In this document: one piece after another, positions 1-12,003 of the stretch
Numbering within the stretch: the stretch's first letter is position 1
How the letters are laid out: each line of letters opens with the position of its first letter
Assembly (NCBI GenBank): GCA_022578965.1
Contig: MU400555.1
Span: 248,001 to 312,000 of the forward strand
DNA length: 64,000 nt
Direction of reading: 5' to 3'
Source of the DNA: Xylaria sp. FL1777
Taxonomy: Eukaryota > Ascomycota > Sordariomycetes > Xylariales > Xylariaceae
Translations under genes and position numbers: made by a program
Notes under the pieces: generated by a model
The model's database searches: none
What the model was told of the DNA's origin: nothing
Seen by the model: the letters and a program-made list of their open reading frames with translations, nothing else

Positions 1-1866
1 GTATGCGAATTTCGCCGTCTTTTTCCCTTGGTTGAACTCGGCGTTACCAATGCCATTCTCGTCTTCTATCTCGCCTGGCGTTTTCGGCTCGCTGAAAAGA
101 CACATATATCTAAGTTGCGACTCGGGCTTTGTGATGTAGACCCATACACGGGAGACTTGCTGCGGTATCTTCCAGACTCTGAATTCATGATTCTTGGTTC
201 GATCTACGATTCTTGCTATGTGTTCCGGGTGTAAAGAAACCATGATGTCGGAATGGGGAGTTTGAGGGCCGAGGGCGCGGATTGAGTCAAGAGGCAACCG
301 CTGGCTCTCGAGCCCCTGAGTATACAAGAAATCTTGTGACGGGGATGGGTCATCTGGTGTATCATCGTTTTCGGTATGTTCCGAAAGAGCTGGTTCTGGA
401 GTTGCTTCGAGCCTCAAAGCTTGAGCCGGGCTCGAGACGTCTTGTCCTGTCTGAGGAGTTTTTGGCACCTCCGCTTCTACATCTATACTAGCTTCTAGGT
501 CAGACTCTTGATTAGACGTATGAGATTCATTCCCCTGCTCTAAATCAAAGTCTCGTTCCTCCAGTCTCAAGTTGGGTGACGTCGCCGGATCCTGTTCTGT
601 TACGGATGGGATCTCATTATGTCGCCCGAGGCTGGGCTCATGGTCGAGGGGACGACTCCCGCTTGGTAACACTTGCTCTGTTGCCTCTTCTAGTGGGCAA
701 GAGGCTGTTCCCGGTGAGTTAGGGTCGAGTTGCGGCTCCAGATTATCGGCTGTTGAAACTACGTTCTGAAAACGTCTGGGTGTAGGGCTTTCAGGGTCGC
801 GAGCTGCAAATTCGTCATCCTCAGTCTCGTACTCAGTTTCATCGAGATCCTCTAGTTCTTCATCAGAATCAGGAACCTCTTGTAAGGGTCGTCGCCCGGT
901 CAACTGAGACTTCGGCTTTGGAGACTTTGGCTTCGTTCTACCAGGTGTAATGTTCTCCTTGTCATCGGGGATATCAAAACGCAGCTTCTTCGACGGCGTC
1001 GCCTTGATAGTAGACTTTTGAGGAGATATGGGAGAAGATTCATGGGCGGTACTGTAAGAGTCAGGAATAACAGCGTTCCTAGGTGTTTTGCGCGGGTTTT
1101 TCAGTATAGGAGAAGGTGCTGCAAGGTTGGTTGACTTGGTTATCAAGGGTGAGTGATCTGAACTATAGCGTAGTATCATAGGTGTCGTCGGCGACTGGGA
1201 AGATGGGATCTCTGTCTTTTTCTGCCGGTTGACTGGTGTAGCGGACTCGATCAAGCTAGGAACAGCAGACTGGGTCCCCTGTTGTGGCTCACTTTTCATG
1301 TGATGTGCTGAACCTTTCCTAGGGGTTTCCACAGCTAGGCTTAAATCATCCTCGTCTTCGGAGTCTTTAATATGCCATTGTTCCCGATCTCTATCATTTG
1401 TGGACATCATCTGGGTTAAAGTCTGCGTGTGGAAGCTGCTTGATACGCTTGGATTAGGCGAATCTCCTAGTGTCTTTCGCCTTTTCGAGTGTCGTGGCAC
1501 CTCCTCAGGATCTAGTTCATCGCCAGCAGTTCTTCGTCTGTTGCTGCGTGACTTTGTCTTAGGCTTAGCCCTTTCAACTGGCCTAGGCGGCATCAGCTCT
1601 ATGTTCTCCTTATCGCCATCATATTCCGCCTCCTCTTCCTTCTCATCGTTGTCGTCGGTGAGGTCGACGAAATCATGCATTGCCGAGGAAGTAAAGTCCA
1701 TCTGAGTCAATGTTTCCTGTTTCAACTTGCGACTCGGTTTTGAACGTCCATAAGTCTTCGCCGACTGGCGGCGGTGTGGAAACTGTCGCTGTTTAGGAGC
1801 ACCAGCAGTAGATCTATAAGTAATACTGGCGGATGGTTTACCGCCAGAACGTGTTTGTGCTGGCAT
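1..1866 (-). CDS. Partial: disordered, probably nuclear protein with C-terminal ASCH/PUA-like domain
   Basis: An uninterrupted minus-strand frame runs from the ATG at 1866 off the left edge of the window (622 codons, no stop), so the C-terminus is missing. Most of it is low-complexity: Ser/Pro/Asp/Glu-rich with basic patches. It carries a SUMO-interacting-like patch near residue 66 (DFVDLTDD), two similar LTQM motifs (about residues 53 and 150) and acidic DSDEEL stretches, all typical of nuclear scaffold proteins. The last ~80 visible residues change character: ordered, with a LHPEHIARI start, a K-x-HEFR-x-W segment and a VWVYITKP strand. That pattern resembles the start of ASCH/PUA-like RNA-binding folds (conserved K and E/R after the first helix). 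The RNA-binding idea is inference from that pattern. No intron signals are needed. Confidence 0.75.
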   Translation of the reverse strand, partial: MPAQTRSGGKPSASITYRSTAGAPKQRQFPHRRQSAKTYGRSKPSRKLKQETLTQMDFTSSAMHDFVDLTDDNDEKEEEAEYDGDKENIELMPPRPVERAKPKTKSRSNRRRTAGDELDPEEVPRHSKRRKTLGDSPNPSVSSSFHTQTLTQMMSTNDRDREQWHIKDSEDEDDLSLAVETPRKGSAHHMKSEPQQGTQSAVPSLIESATPVNRQKKTEIPSSQSPTTPMILRYSSDHSPLITKSTNLAAPSPILKNPRKTPRNAVIPDSYSTAHESSPISPQKSTIKATPSKKLRFDIPDDKENITPGRTKPKSPKPKSQLTGRRPLQEVPDSDEELEDLDETEYETEDDEFAARDPESPTPRRFQNVVSTADNLEPQLDPNSPGTASCPLEEATEQVLPSGSRPLDHEPSLGRHNEIPSVTEQDPATSPNLRLEERDFDLEQGNESHTSNQESDLEASIDVEAEVPKTPQTGQDVSSPAQALRLEATPEPALSEHTENDDTPDDPSPSQDFLYTQGLESQRLPLDSIRALGPQTPHSDIMVSLHPEHIARIVDRTKNHEFRVWKIPQQVSRVWVYITKPESQLRYMCLFSEPKTPGEIEDENGIGNAEFNQGKKTAKFAY

Positions 1867-3189
1867 TGTTGCGCAGGCCGAAGTTGGCTCAAGACGACTT
1901 GTTGCCTAGTGCTCGGTGCAGCCTATCAGTCACTTCCGCACTACACATTCAAAATAGCGTTCTATCGAAGAGATTCGAGGTCGATATGGAGAGAGACAAC
2001 AGTACACAGTGATGTCTAGAGCAAAGTGGTATAATGTAAGAAAAGAACGCAGAAAGTTGGTTGTGTTGCAAGAGTTCTCATCTACCTAGGTTAGGTAGTG
2101 TAGGACACATGCAAGGGATAAGTGAATGAGTGGTGGTGATGACGTGGGGGGTTTGACGCGCGCGCTCTGAAACTCCGATATCGCGTCAAGTGCATATCAA
2201 TTAGTGTTGCCTCGATAAATCAATAACTCCTTGTCCATGCACCGTTCGATTCTTAGCCAGGATCTACAAAAGTACCTAGGTACCTACTTACGTAGTAGCC
2301 ATTCTCTTACTTATACATAATGCTAGGAGGAGGTGTTTTAAGTTAATAGCAATTGTATTGTAGATAATTATCGAACTGCTTCAAGCCATTATCTACATCC
2401 TCTACTAATTCATAGGTCCCTAGACTAAATTCGGCGCAATTATGGAAGCGTCGCTTGCGTTATAAACTTGAATCCCGTGCCTAAGTATCTCCGGCCGTTC
2501 ATCTCACCGAGATACCTATACTATTACTATGTATGTAGCTACCGTCTACCGGATATTAAATGCCGAGGCAATAGGTAAAACAAGCTACCTTAGCAAGCAG
2601 TGTGGGGGATGCCTCGACCATTCTATGAGCAAAATATACATCTTGCAGTGGAATCCTATGAACTATTACCCTTTGTTTGTACAAAGATAGTTAAAACATT
2701 GTGACCTACTTACGTACGAACTGCGAAGGTTTGCTGGCTCAATTGGGGTTTGGAGGAGTTGTCTCACGATCTGATCTGCGGTGCAATACAATCTGCCTCA
2801 TCCTCGATCAACGCTTGTATGACCGCTGTGTTTCCCCAAACACGGCTGTACGTTGCCGTCTGTGTCGGGTCTCTGCTGTACGAAATCATAGCATATGGTG
2901 TCCTTCCTAACCAGGTACCAAGTTATCATGAGACGAGTCTAGATGGTAATCACACAGACACACACATAGAGTTATAGTCTCACTCACCCGCCCACCCACT
3001 CACTCACAACTCCAACTCAACGGCAGCATCATACCTACTCATACCTACTGGGTCCTAAACTTGCGCAAAACCAATAATAAACAGCAGGGGGCAAATATAC
3101 TCTAGCCCTGCTATCACGAATTCTAGTCAGAGTCGATCACCATCACTAGAGTGACCAGCAACTAGCAGCAGCAACAACGAACGAACACC
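1867..3189. other. Intergenic region between divergent genes
   Basis: This stretch holds the promoters of two divergently transcribed genes. It contains several CCTAGGTA/TACCTACTTACGTAG palindrome-like strings (around 2090 and 2275-2300) and a CA/CCA-rich leader around 2955-3010 upstream of the hydrolase start. Short open frames (2701-2977) show no recognisable protein. Confidence 0.6.
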
Positions 3190-4572
3190 ATGTCTTCGTT
3201 CCCCTTCCACGTAAAAGAGCACGTGGTGCCGGGCCAGCACGTCAGGGAGTGGGCGCGGGCGACAGCCAACAGCCAAGAGGACGTGATAAGCCTGCACGTG
3301 AAGCAGTACGTGCCGAAGGACAACCCGCACCCGCAGGCGGGCGACGTGACGATCCTGGGGGCGCACGCGAACGGGTTCCCGAAGGAGCTGTACGAGGCGC
3401 TGTGGGCGGACCTGCACGCGCGCTCGCGGGCGGCCGGGTTCCGGATCCGCGGCATCTGGATCGCCGACGTGTCGAACCAGGGGTGGAGCGGGCAGCTGAA
3501 CGAGGCCAAGCTGGGCAACGACCCGTGCTGGCACGACATGACGCGCGACCTGCTGCACCTGACCAACGTCTTCCGCGCCGACATGCCGCGCCCCATCGTC
3601 GGCGTCGGCCATTCCTTCGGCGCCAACATCCTGACGCACCTCGCGCTGCTGCACCCGCGCCTGCTGACCACCCTCGTCCTGCTCGACCCCACCATCATCG
3701 TCTTCGACCCGACGCGGGCCGCCGGCCCCGGCACCACGCCCGCCCGCGCCTCGACCTTCCGCCGCGACGTGTGGCCCAGCCGCGAGGCCGCCGTCGAGTC
3801 CTTCCAGCGCTCGCCCTTCTACCGGTCGTGGGACCCGCGCGTGCTGGCCGCCTGGAACGAGCATGCCATCCGGGATCTGCCGACGCCCCTATTCCCCGAG
3901 CTCCCACCATCATCCTCTTCTTCTTCTTCCTCCAGCAGTTCTCCCTCCACCACCACCACCACCACTACTCCCGGCGCAACGCTACGCACAACCAAGCACC
4001 AAGAAGTCTTCACCTTCTTCCGGCCTCTCTACCCACACGTAACCTCGACCCCCCCCTCCTCCCCCTCCCCCTCCCCATCATCACAATACACAGTCTCCAA
4101 ATCCGGCGCGCCAGACTACGACCCAGCACACCTATCCCAGCTCGCACCAGGCCAAGAGCCCTTCGCCTTCTACCGCACGGAGGGCGGCGTAGTCCTGCAC
4201 GCGCTGCCGACGGTGCGGCCAAGCGCGCTCTTCATGCACGGGGCCACAAGCGACATCTCGCCCCCCGACCTGCGCGCCCAGCGCGTGACGACCTGCGGCG
4301 TGGGGCCCGGTGGCAGCGGCGGCGTCGCCGCGGGCCGCGTGGCCGAGGTCCTGATGGAGGGCAGGGGCCACCTGTTCCCCATGGAGGTGCCGGACGAGAC
4401 GGCGGCGCACGCGGCGCGCTGGATCGGCGCCGAGCTCGCGCGCTGGCGCGTCGAGCAGGCCGAGTACGACGCCTGGACGCGGCTGCCCATGCGCGAGAAG
4501 ACGACGCTGAGCCACGAGGACATGGAAAAGATTGGCCGGCCCAAGGCGCGGCCGCAGAACTCCAAGTTGTAA
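3190..4572 (+). CDS. Peroxisomal alpha/beta-hydrolase (Lpx1/Akt2-like)
   Basis: Intronless 460-residue alpha/beta-hydrolase. The nucleophile elbow GHSFG places the catalytic Ser at residue 142. A VLLDPT strand follows, and a GRGHLFP segment supplies the likely catalytic His near residue 395. The protein ends in Ser-Lys-Leu, a canonical PTS1 signal, so it should enter peroxisomes. The N-terminal half (HVVPGQH..., ILGAHANGFPKE..., GIWIADVSNQG) resembles the fungal family that includes yeast peroxisomal lipase Lpx1 and the toxin-pathway hydrolase Akt2 of Alternaria. Residues ~238-300 are a Ser/Thr/Pro low-complexity insert whose base composition is less GC-rich than the rest and which probably loops out of the fold. 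Substrate unknown: fatty acyl esters or a secondary metabolite are both possible. A long antisense-like frame (3249-4604) is a GC-rich shadow. Confidence 0.85.
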   Translation: MSSFPFHVKEHVVPGQHVREWARATANSQEDVISLHVKQYVPKDNPHPQAGDVTILGAHANGFPKELYEALWADLHARSRAAGFRIRGIWIADVSNQGWSGQLNEAKLGNDPCWHDMTRDLLHLTNVFRADMPRPIVGVGHSFGANILTHLALLHPRLLTTLVLLDPTIIVFDPTRAAGPGTTPARASTFRRDVWPSREAAVESFQRSPFYRSWDPRVLAAWNEHAIRDLPTPLFPELPPSSSSSSSSSSSPSTTTTTTTPGATLRTTKHQEVFTFFRPLYPHVTSTPPSSPSPSPSSQYTVSKSGAPDYDPAHLSQLAPGQEPFAFYRTEGGVVLHALPTVRPSALFMHGATSDISPPDLRAQRVTTCGVGPGGSGGVAAGRVAEVLMEGRGHLFPMEVPDETAAHAARWIGAELARWRVEQAEYDAWTRLPMREKTTLSHEDMEKIGRPKARPQNSKL

Positions 4573-5602
4573 GGGCGAGTGATTGCAATTTGGCACGAAG
4601 ATGAAGAGAAACTAAGCAAGGGGGTACAAGGAAGGGGAAGGGGAAGGGGGAAAGAGGAAAGAGGAAAGAGGAAAGAGGGAAAGAGGAAAGGGGAAAAGGG
4701 AGAAAGTAGGTGGGGAGTTTGCGGTATAGAGATGGACATACCCCCCGTAGTTGTTGCTGCTGCTGAACTAGCATACACACACACACACACACATATATGT
4801 GTATGCTCACCATGTGGTTGATCACTCCGCTGGACAGCGCTAGAATTAGAGCTCGTCTCATCAAAGACTAAAGAATTCGTATTTTACTTGAATAAATTCA
4901 GTTGAGAGTATAAAAAATGTTTCAGATATTCACTGACGTCGTGAGAAGCGATAACTGATGGGGATACCATAATGAGGTATACAACATGCCAATTCGCGAA
5001 TATAGATAGCAAAGCCGGGTGTTGAATTGTTAGTAATAGTTCCGTACGAATTGATCAGTATGAAGATATAATAATTATCTAGAATCACGTCTAAGGATGG
5101 CAGATTAATATTGGATGATCATGAAAATTTGAAATCCCTGAGCATTAATACCACTCTCTATGAAATACCATTTAACTAAACACGCAACATCAATTCATAC
5201 TGTGACATCTTAAACAGTCTATGTACCTTATGTACCTTATGGGAAGCTGCCACGGTCACAATTCATAAAGGGGTTGGAAGAGCAAGTCCAGGCTACCGAT
5301 ATGAACACCTAATGCCTTTTGCAGGCTTCCCGTCCAACCCTACGCCGCCAACGAAACCTTTTTCATGCAGAAAAATCCCTCACTCTCACAACTCCATTCC
5401 TCATCATTCCTCGGTTTTGTTTCTCGTCAACTCTCGTAGGACTAAATATTGTGGAAGGCCCGGCGCGTTAACCCATAGCGAGATGAAAAATCCGTTGTCG
5501 CCTGATTTGCCTATTGACCCGGGTACGAGTGAGCATCGAGATGCGAGTATGCAATAAGAAAACAGCCCGTTCTTCATTCCAATTAACCTTATCAATGAAG
5601 CA
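4573..5602. other. Intergenic region with purine tract and (AC)n
   Basis: The region lies between the 3' end of the hydrolase and the 3' end of UFD4 (convergent). It holds a purine-only GGAAAG-type tract at about 4617-4706, an (AC)n run at 4775-4792 followed by a short TATATGTGTATG segment, then AT-rich sequence. No gene seen. Confidence 0.6.
4775..4792. repeat. (AC)9 microsatellite
   Basis: Perfect AC dinucleotide run, continued by ATATATGTGTATG that can fold back on it. Confidence 0.9.
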
Positions 5603-8600
5603 TTAAGATAGGTGGAAGGCACCTTGGCCTTCCTTGATGGCCGTGAATAGCTGCCGCTTCAGGGTATCGATATCAGTGTAGTCGGGGAGTTTTAGGTAGT
5701 TCACACATGTCATGACGCTAGGTAAGTAGTCGTCAGATGCGTAAGGCGGCTCACTAGGCTTACAAACCACCGTAAACATAGGGGTCAAGCTCTTGAAACC
5801 TAGTAAACCGTAAGTCATTAAAACATTTCGTCGAAGCAAGCGAGATTGTACATACCTCCAATTGGGAGCTTCGGGCTACCAGTGGTAAATTGTAAAAAGT
5901 CGCGACGTTGAGTTGATGTCAATTCACTCATGGTTTGAAGCAAATTCTTGACGCTCTTACTATCCATGTTAAAGCCATGATCAGCTTTGATAGAATCCGT
6001 CAGGGCTGCCGAGAAATGTTAGCTAATGATTAGAATCTATCATGACATAGCTTACTCTCTAGAGACCAGTCCTCTTCCGCACGGCCGAAAAGTGTCACTA
6101 ATTCATCGGGTGTAAAGGCACTTAGAGCTGAATAAGGAAAAACTTGAGAGAATCCAGCACGGAAAGCGTCGACCTGCCGCTTAACGCCACGACCAAGGGT
6201 CATGTCAATCACCTTGTCAAGATAAGATTCAACGTTGTCGATCGTAACCTGTACGTGGGATCCCCTTGGAATGAGTTCAATTTCGGGAAATCCAGGTAAG
6301 GTAAAATCCAAGGCTAGATCTTCAAGCATTGTACCGTCGACGACGATGTGCTCTGAATCCGCTACTTTCTGTGCTGGCGTTCGGTTCGGGTCCTCAACAA
6401 TTGCTTTCTTTGCCGACACGAACTTCTTAATGTGCTTCAAGGAGTTGGCAAGGCCAGGATCCACAATTTTCACTGCCCCAAGCGATGGCTTGACCCCGGT
6501 GCCTTCTCCTATACGGAAGAAAGTTGGGTTAAGGTGGATGTCAATAATGCGGGAGTCAATCATGGAACGAGCCACAAATTTTCCAAGCATTTTGAATAAC
6601 TGCAAAATAATCTCGCTAGATGGATCATCTTGGTTAAGAGGCCTGGGGAAGAGCCCATTAGGAGCGGATACAAACTCATCAGAGTCATGAGAATCTTCCT
6701 CACGCCAAAGCTTCAGTTTTCTCTTCGAGAACTCCTTCGAGACGGTTGAATAAAACTCCAAGGTTGGTCCCAAGCCAGTTCCAACTTCTTCAAAATACTC
6801 GACCTCAAGGATGCTTTGGGAACTACCATAGAGTTCCATTACCTTAAGTGCAGACTCAAGGATCTTAGAACGTGAGATGCGAACCTTTTGGCGCTGGAGA
6901 CGACCCAGGAAGGGGCGCTCATCTCGTCGGTCTCGTCGTGACGTATCCTCTTGCTGCGCGTTTTGCCATCTGCTCATTGACCGTGCATAACCGAAGGACG
7001 TAGATTGGAGGAACAAATGGCGCGTCTCGAACGGGAAAAGGAACGGATACAGCCGAGCAAGATCTTCACTCCAATTAGGCAAACAATTGCTTGCAACGAT
7101 AAGAGGTTCTTCCAGTTGACGATTAAGCTTTGCCGTCAATTTTGTATTGACGAACTGGGACAGCGGCTCCACGTTCAACCGTAGGTTGGTCTTGTTTTCC
7201 ACCACGATATCATCTATGTTGGCGTTCAGATCATGGAGTATGTTAAGGAGGCGGAGAATGGACGCAGTAGTAGGATGATTGGCAAGCGATGCAGGTACAC
7301 CGTTTACATCTGGTAACCCATCGAAAGAGGGTGACGAGAAGCCGATGGGTTCAGCTGGGGGCGGTCCAGATACACGACGAAACTTGATGGTATGTATCGT
7401 AGAGAAGACGCTACGACTTAAGTGGTCGGCAGGAGGGGAGGGCGTGTTATGCACAGCACGATATATTGTTGTTTCATTAGGAATGACTCTGTCGCCGAGG
7501 CTGAACTCAATGTGCCAGTCCTGTGGCACAGATTGTATTGCAGCCGCATACGAAAGAGGTCTTGAAGAGGGTCCCGGCGTAGGCGTGGATGTGTTCTGCT
7601 GTGCTGGGGTGGATTGTGGAGGAGCACTACGGCTTGGAATATTGGTGGGCCCAGTTGTTTGCCCTGGTGTAGGAACTCGTGTTCCGTCCTCCTTAGTAGC
7701 AGTGATCTTGCCTCCAGCAGCTACTTCCATGTTGACTGCAGTCGGATCGGGGCCTGGTGCATCCTCCATCTCTTCGTCTAGCTCGCCTACTATAGCGTCA
7801 AGGGCGCTGCTAGCACCCATATCGGCATTCTCATCCTCCTCATCCTCGTCAGAGATATGCTTCTCATCAGCACACTCTAGTGCATTCTGTAGATCATCGT
7901 CTTCTTCGGGCGGAGGGGGAGGTGGTGCGGGAGTCTCGTTGGCTGGCGCCGGGTGACGGCGGGTGGACCTACGAAGAATGGCTTTTTCTCGTCCTAATCC
8001 TGTCGTCTGCCCTGGTGTAGAAGGTGTCTCAGGATCTGGTTGCTTCGACTTAGATTTCCTTGTTGCACGAGAAGTGGAAGCTTGAGGAGGTGGGGGTGGT
8101 GATGCAGGATTCAGAAAACCAGTACCGAGTCTTTCTGCAAGGCGGTCTGCCGGTACAAGGCCAGCTGAACTGGCCATAGCAGCCAGTGCCCGAGATAAAC
8201 CATCACGAGGCCGAGAGGCGCGGGGACGCTCGTGAAGGTTAATACGAGGCCTCAGATAATCGTCCAATGCTTTGAAGGTAGCAATAGCGTGAATAGAGAC
8301 CATAATGCTCCGGTATGATCGTGGTATATCAGAGTCTTCATCGGCAATAAGTTTAATCTTGATCTGCTTAGCCAGCATCGAAGCAGCACTGCTGCTCCGG
8401 TTATCAAGTGCATTGTGATGAACAGTAAGAACCTCAAAATGCTCCGAGCGGCTCAACAGGTCTTGGAGTTTGTGGATCATGACACTAAATGGCGTCGCTG
8501 GCGAGTCAGCGGCAGCCGTCTTTCGCTTAGAATTTATCGGTTTGGCCATGAAAACCTCGAGAAACGCGGCCCTCGCAGAGTTAGCTAAAGCCTCATCAGG

Positions 8601-11587
8601 GTTACCGAAAACTTCCTCGACAACACGGACCAGACCAGAAGCAAGGAGCTCCGCACTCGTCACACTCTCGAGGAGGTCGGCATCAAAGTATGATGCAAGT
8701 TGTTTCCACAGCGCTGTGCCACTTTGGGGACTTAAGTTATTTGCTGTGCGATGAAGATAGAAGGCTTCAATATCGGATGCTAGATGTTGTAGATCATTCA
8801 GAATTTTGAGAGCCTTCTTCTTCATTGCTTTCCCGTGCTTCTCGGTCTCGTAGGTATCCAGAAACCTTTTAGCAGCCTCGGCAATTCGAGACCTCATTGA
8901 CGGCATATCAGTGACGAAGAGACGCGGAGGGGCATCTAAAGACATAGTAGAACCATCAGAACTAGGCGATCCAGTCATATCCTCATGGTGGTCATTGTCT
9001 TGGTCTTCATCATCTTCGTCATCTTCATCGTCGTGATCAACATGATCCTCGTCTTCATCTTCCTCTTCGTGGTCCTCGTCCTCATCGTCGTCGTCATCAT
9101 GACCATCTTCGTCAGTGTCGTTATGGATTGAGACCCTGTCTGCTTCAGCACCTACTGAGGCCATGGGTTGGTCTGGTGGTGATTCATCAGCTGGCTTAGC
9201 TTCAGGCTCCTTGTATTCAGCTGCCAGCTTAGCGATCTCAGATATGACACCTTCCCTGTAGATCTGATAACGATATACCTGGTCCAAGCGACTCAGCAAT
9301 AGTTCTGTAATTTGCACAGCGTACATCACTAATGACGGATGATCTTGTTGGGACAGAATCGCAGCCAGGAACGAAGCGTAGGGTACTGCTTTCAAAGAGT
9401 CGACGAGAATATCTTTATCCAGATTGGAGAGCATCTTCAGTTGAGCGTCAAGAACCTTTTGGCGCACCGTTAGGTTCACTGTACTAGAGAAGGCGTCCGT
9501 AAGAGTGGGAAATAGGATGAGGGCGAATCTCCGCACTTGGTCCTTGCACTCGTCTAAAAGCTCTAATCTTTTCTCAGAAGAGGACTTCTTTCGTGTCCCT
9601 ATAGAAGACGAAGAAGGAGTAATTGGCCCGGTAACATCGAGATCACCAGTGACTTGAGGCGCTGAGACATCAGGCCACCTCGGCCCGGGAAGCAACTCGC
9701 AGACGACGTTAAGAGTCTCGATAATTTGCTCACGGGGCCGGTGGATTAAGGCTTGCATGATAACCACGCTGTCAAGCTTCGAGGCGACATCTTCGGTCTC
9801 ATTCGGAGGGGAGACACCAGTTAAAATTTGATACAGCGTTTCCACAACGTTCAGTTTAACTAGCTCGGCAGACAGACGAGGGCTTGCCTTGGCGGTGAAT
9901 GCCAAAGATTGGAGAAAGAGAGTATGGATGCTGGAACTAATCAAATTCGTCGTGCCTGGGACGAGAAGTCGTAGAATAGCTCTGAGGAGATCAACACTAA
10001 CAAGCTGTTCCAGCTTAGACGATTGGTACCGAAAGCTTTCGATAATACGAGTGACACATAAGGACGTTTGCTCGACAACACGTTGGTCGCTGCTCCCTAG
10101 AACTTTGAGGAGGATTGGCATAACATCCTTGACCACTGGGAATGAGTCTTCGGGAATGTTGCGGCAGCAATTGGCTGCTGTTGTTACCGCGGTGCGTTGG
10201 GTGCTTGTGGCGAAGAACTCGAGGTAGGTCAGGCACGCTGTCAAGCCCCCGTCACGGACTATGCTAGTGGGATACTCAACAGATATCTTCTCCAGTGTGC
10301 TCAGGGCTTGTTCTGCCAAGTCAATAAATTGGATCTCCAACAGTTTCCTACACAATACAGGAACGGCCCCGCCATAGACAACATTGGCAGCGCTGGCAGG
10401 AAGAGCTTCCATGAGATTCGCCAGACAACGGCACGCGAGAAGCATAATCTCGGGGCTCTCTTCTCCAGTGAATTCGTTCGGTTGCATTAGGACCACCAAT
10501 TCTTTGACAAAAGCATCGGGCGAAAAGTGTCCCGAGAGATTATCTTCATTAGACACCAGAAGGATTTCAGAAAGCTCTTGTAAGGCAATGAGCTGCACAG
10601 AAGGGTCGCCCTTTTGCCGGAGATTGTTAAGAATATCACGCAACCTAGTTGAGATACCTGACATCATCCCAGTCAAAGCTCTAAGTGTGCTGGACAGACC
10701 GGATCCCGGATGACCTCCAAAGCCGCCAAAGGGGTCATCGTCGTCGTAATGACGGTGGCGATCGTCATCATCGTCATCATCATCATGGTCTTCGCTGTCA
10801 TCATCGGAATCGTGCGCCGGTGGAGGGGGAGGGGGGGGAGGCTGAGGAGCTTCCTTCTCCTTCCCTTGATCTCCGGTCCCAGTCATAGTGACATCTTCGT
10901 CGGGAGAGGTTGCATTGTTTGTAGATGCCCGCTTCGATCTCCGCGATGGGGCGGACGTACTAGCTAAAAACGTGTCAGCTGCAACTAAAGCCCAAGGTAT
11001 CAATTGGGGGATATATGGTCTACCATGCGTTTGTTGACTGGTCTTCTTGTGGCGACTGGACTTTCGACTCGACGAAGTCGACGCTGTTGCGGAGGCTGGA
11101 GTATCCTGCATAGCAGATGGCACTTGAGGCTCAGAGCTCCTGCATAATGAGTATTAGTGTCCTGCCGTGCAAGAGTTCGGGAAATGCTGAAGAGCGCTTC
11201 TGTCAAAGCAACTTACCCAGATGGACTAGACATGGTTGCTGTGGCCTTGCCCTTGCGCTTGCGGGGTGCAGCGGCAGGTGTCTGGTTCGCGGGCTGTGAT
11301 TTCTCGGGAGGGCTGTTGTTCTGAACCTTCTGGCGCTTGGATCTACGAGGAGAGGAGGGCTGTTCGGTGGCGGGAGGTTGCGGGGATGTACTATCTTCGG
11401 CGGTTGTCTTTCGCTTTCGTGACGAAGGCGGATGTGGCCCGGAAGAGGCTGGTTGGGCGAGGCTGGCAGTAGAAGACGCCACAAACTGGTCCACAGCAGG
11501 TTGACCCAGAGGATGGGCTGCTGAGGAAGAAGCCTGAGTTGCCGCAGCGGCTTGGCGAGTAGATGAACGAGTAATCCTGGAAGACAT
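5603..11587 (-). CDS. UFD4: HECT-type E3 ubiquitin ligase UFD4 (TRIP12 family)
   Basis: Exons (minus strand): 11587-11217, 11139-6056, 6005-5856, 5799-5603. Introns are 77, 50 and 56 bases with GTAAGT, GTAAGC and GTATGT donors. The conceptual product is 1933 residues. Removing a likely frame-preserving 60-base intron (10964-11023) gives 1913. The N-terminus is Ser/Pro/basic-rich. An armadillo-like helical region follows (about residues 250-750), then a very acidic Asp/Glu/His tract (encoded at ~8985-9115), a long disordered linker and a C-terminal HECT domain of ~400 residues. The catalytic Cys lies in MTCVNYLKLP (codon at 5705-5707), 33 residues from the end, exactly where HECT enzymes place it. 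UFD4 attaches ubiquitin to ubiquitin-fusion and N-degron substrates for the proteasome. The last two exons encode the HECT C-lobe and would be lost in a model that follows only the long open frame. Confidence 0.95.
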
Positions 11588-11944
11588 GAGTGTCTGATGC
11601 GATCATAGAAAATGCATGAAATGGCCAAGACTCGGAAGAATTGGGGCCGAGGGGATACAGTGGCAAGTCAGCGGCGGCGCAAGAAAAGTGAAATGTAATA
11701 TGTGGGTAACGGTAGGTGAGGTAGGAAGAAGATATGGCCCGGGGCGGTGTTGCATCTGCAGGTAGCTCTCGATGCGAGACTTTTACGTCAGAGACGGTCT
11801 GGGTACAATTCGCCGCAGCTGGCTCAAGGATGTGCGAGGGCGGGGGTTTGCAACAAAGCCGAAGGCAATACAAAGTGGAAGCTGAAGGCGGTTGTTCAAG
11901 CGTGTGCATGTGTGCATGTGTGCGGAATGAGGACGGGAGGATAG

Positions 11945-12003
11945 GCAAGTAGGTAGGCAGGTAGGTAAGTAGGCAGTTAGGTACGGAGTAGGTAGGTAGG
12001 TAG
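11945..12003. repeat. Imperfect TAGG/TAGGCAGG microsatellite
   Basis: A run of TAGGTAGGCAGGTAGGTAAG-type tetranucleotide repeats, degenerate in the middle and perfect (TAGG)4 at its right end. Confidence 0.8.

Noticed and set aside
3249..4604. 451-codon + strand frame overlapping the peroxisomal hydrolase
   Set aside because: It is a GC-driven shadow: Arg/Pro/Ala-rich without motifs, while the other frame has a full catalytic triad and an SKL end.
7279..7956. 225-codon + strand frame inside UFD4
   Set aside because: Antisense to the disordered linker of UFD4, composed of Ser/Gly runs mirroring the acidic and Pro-rich codons.
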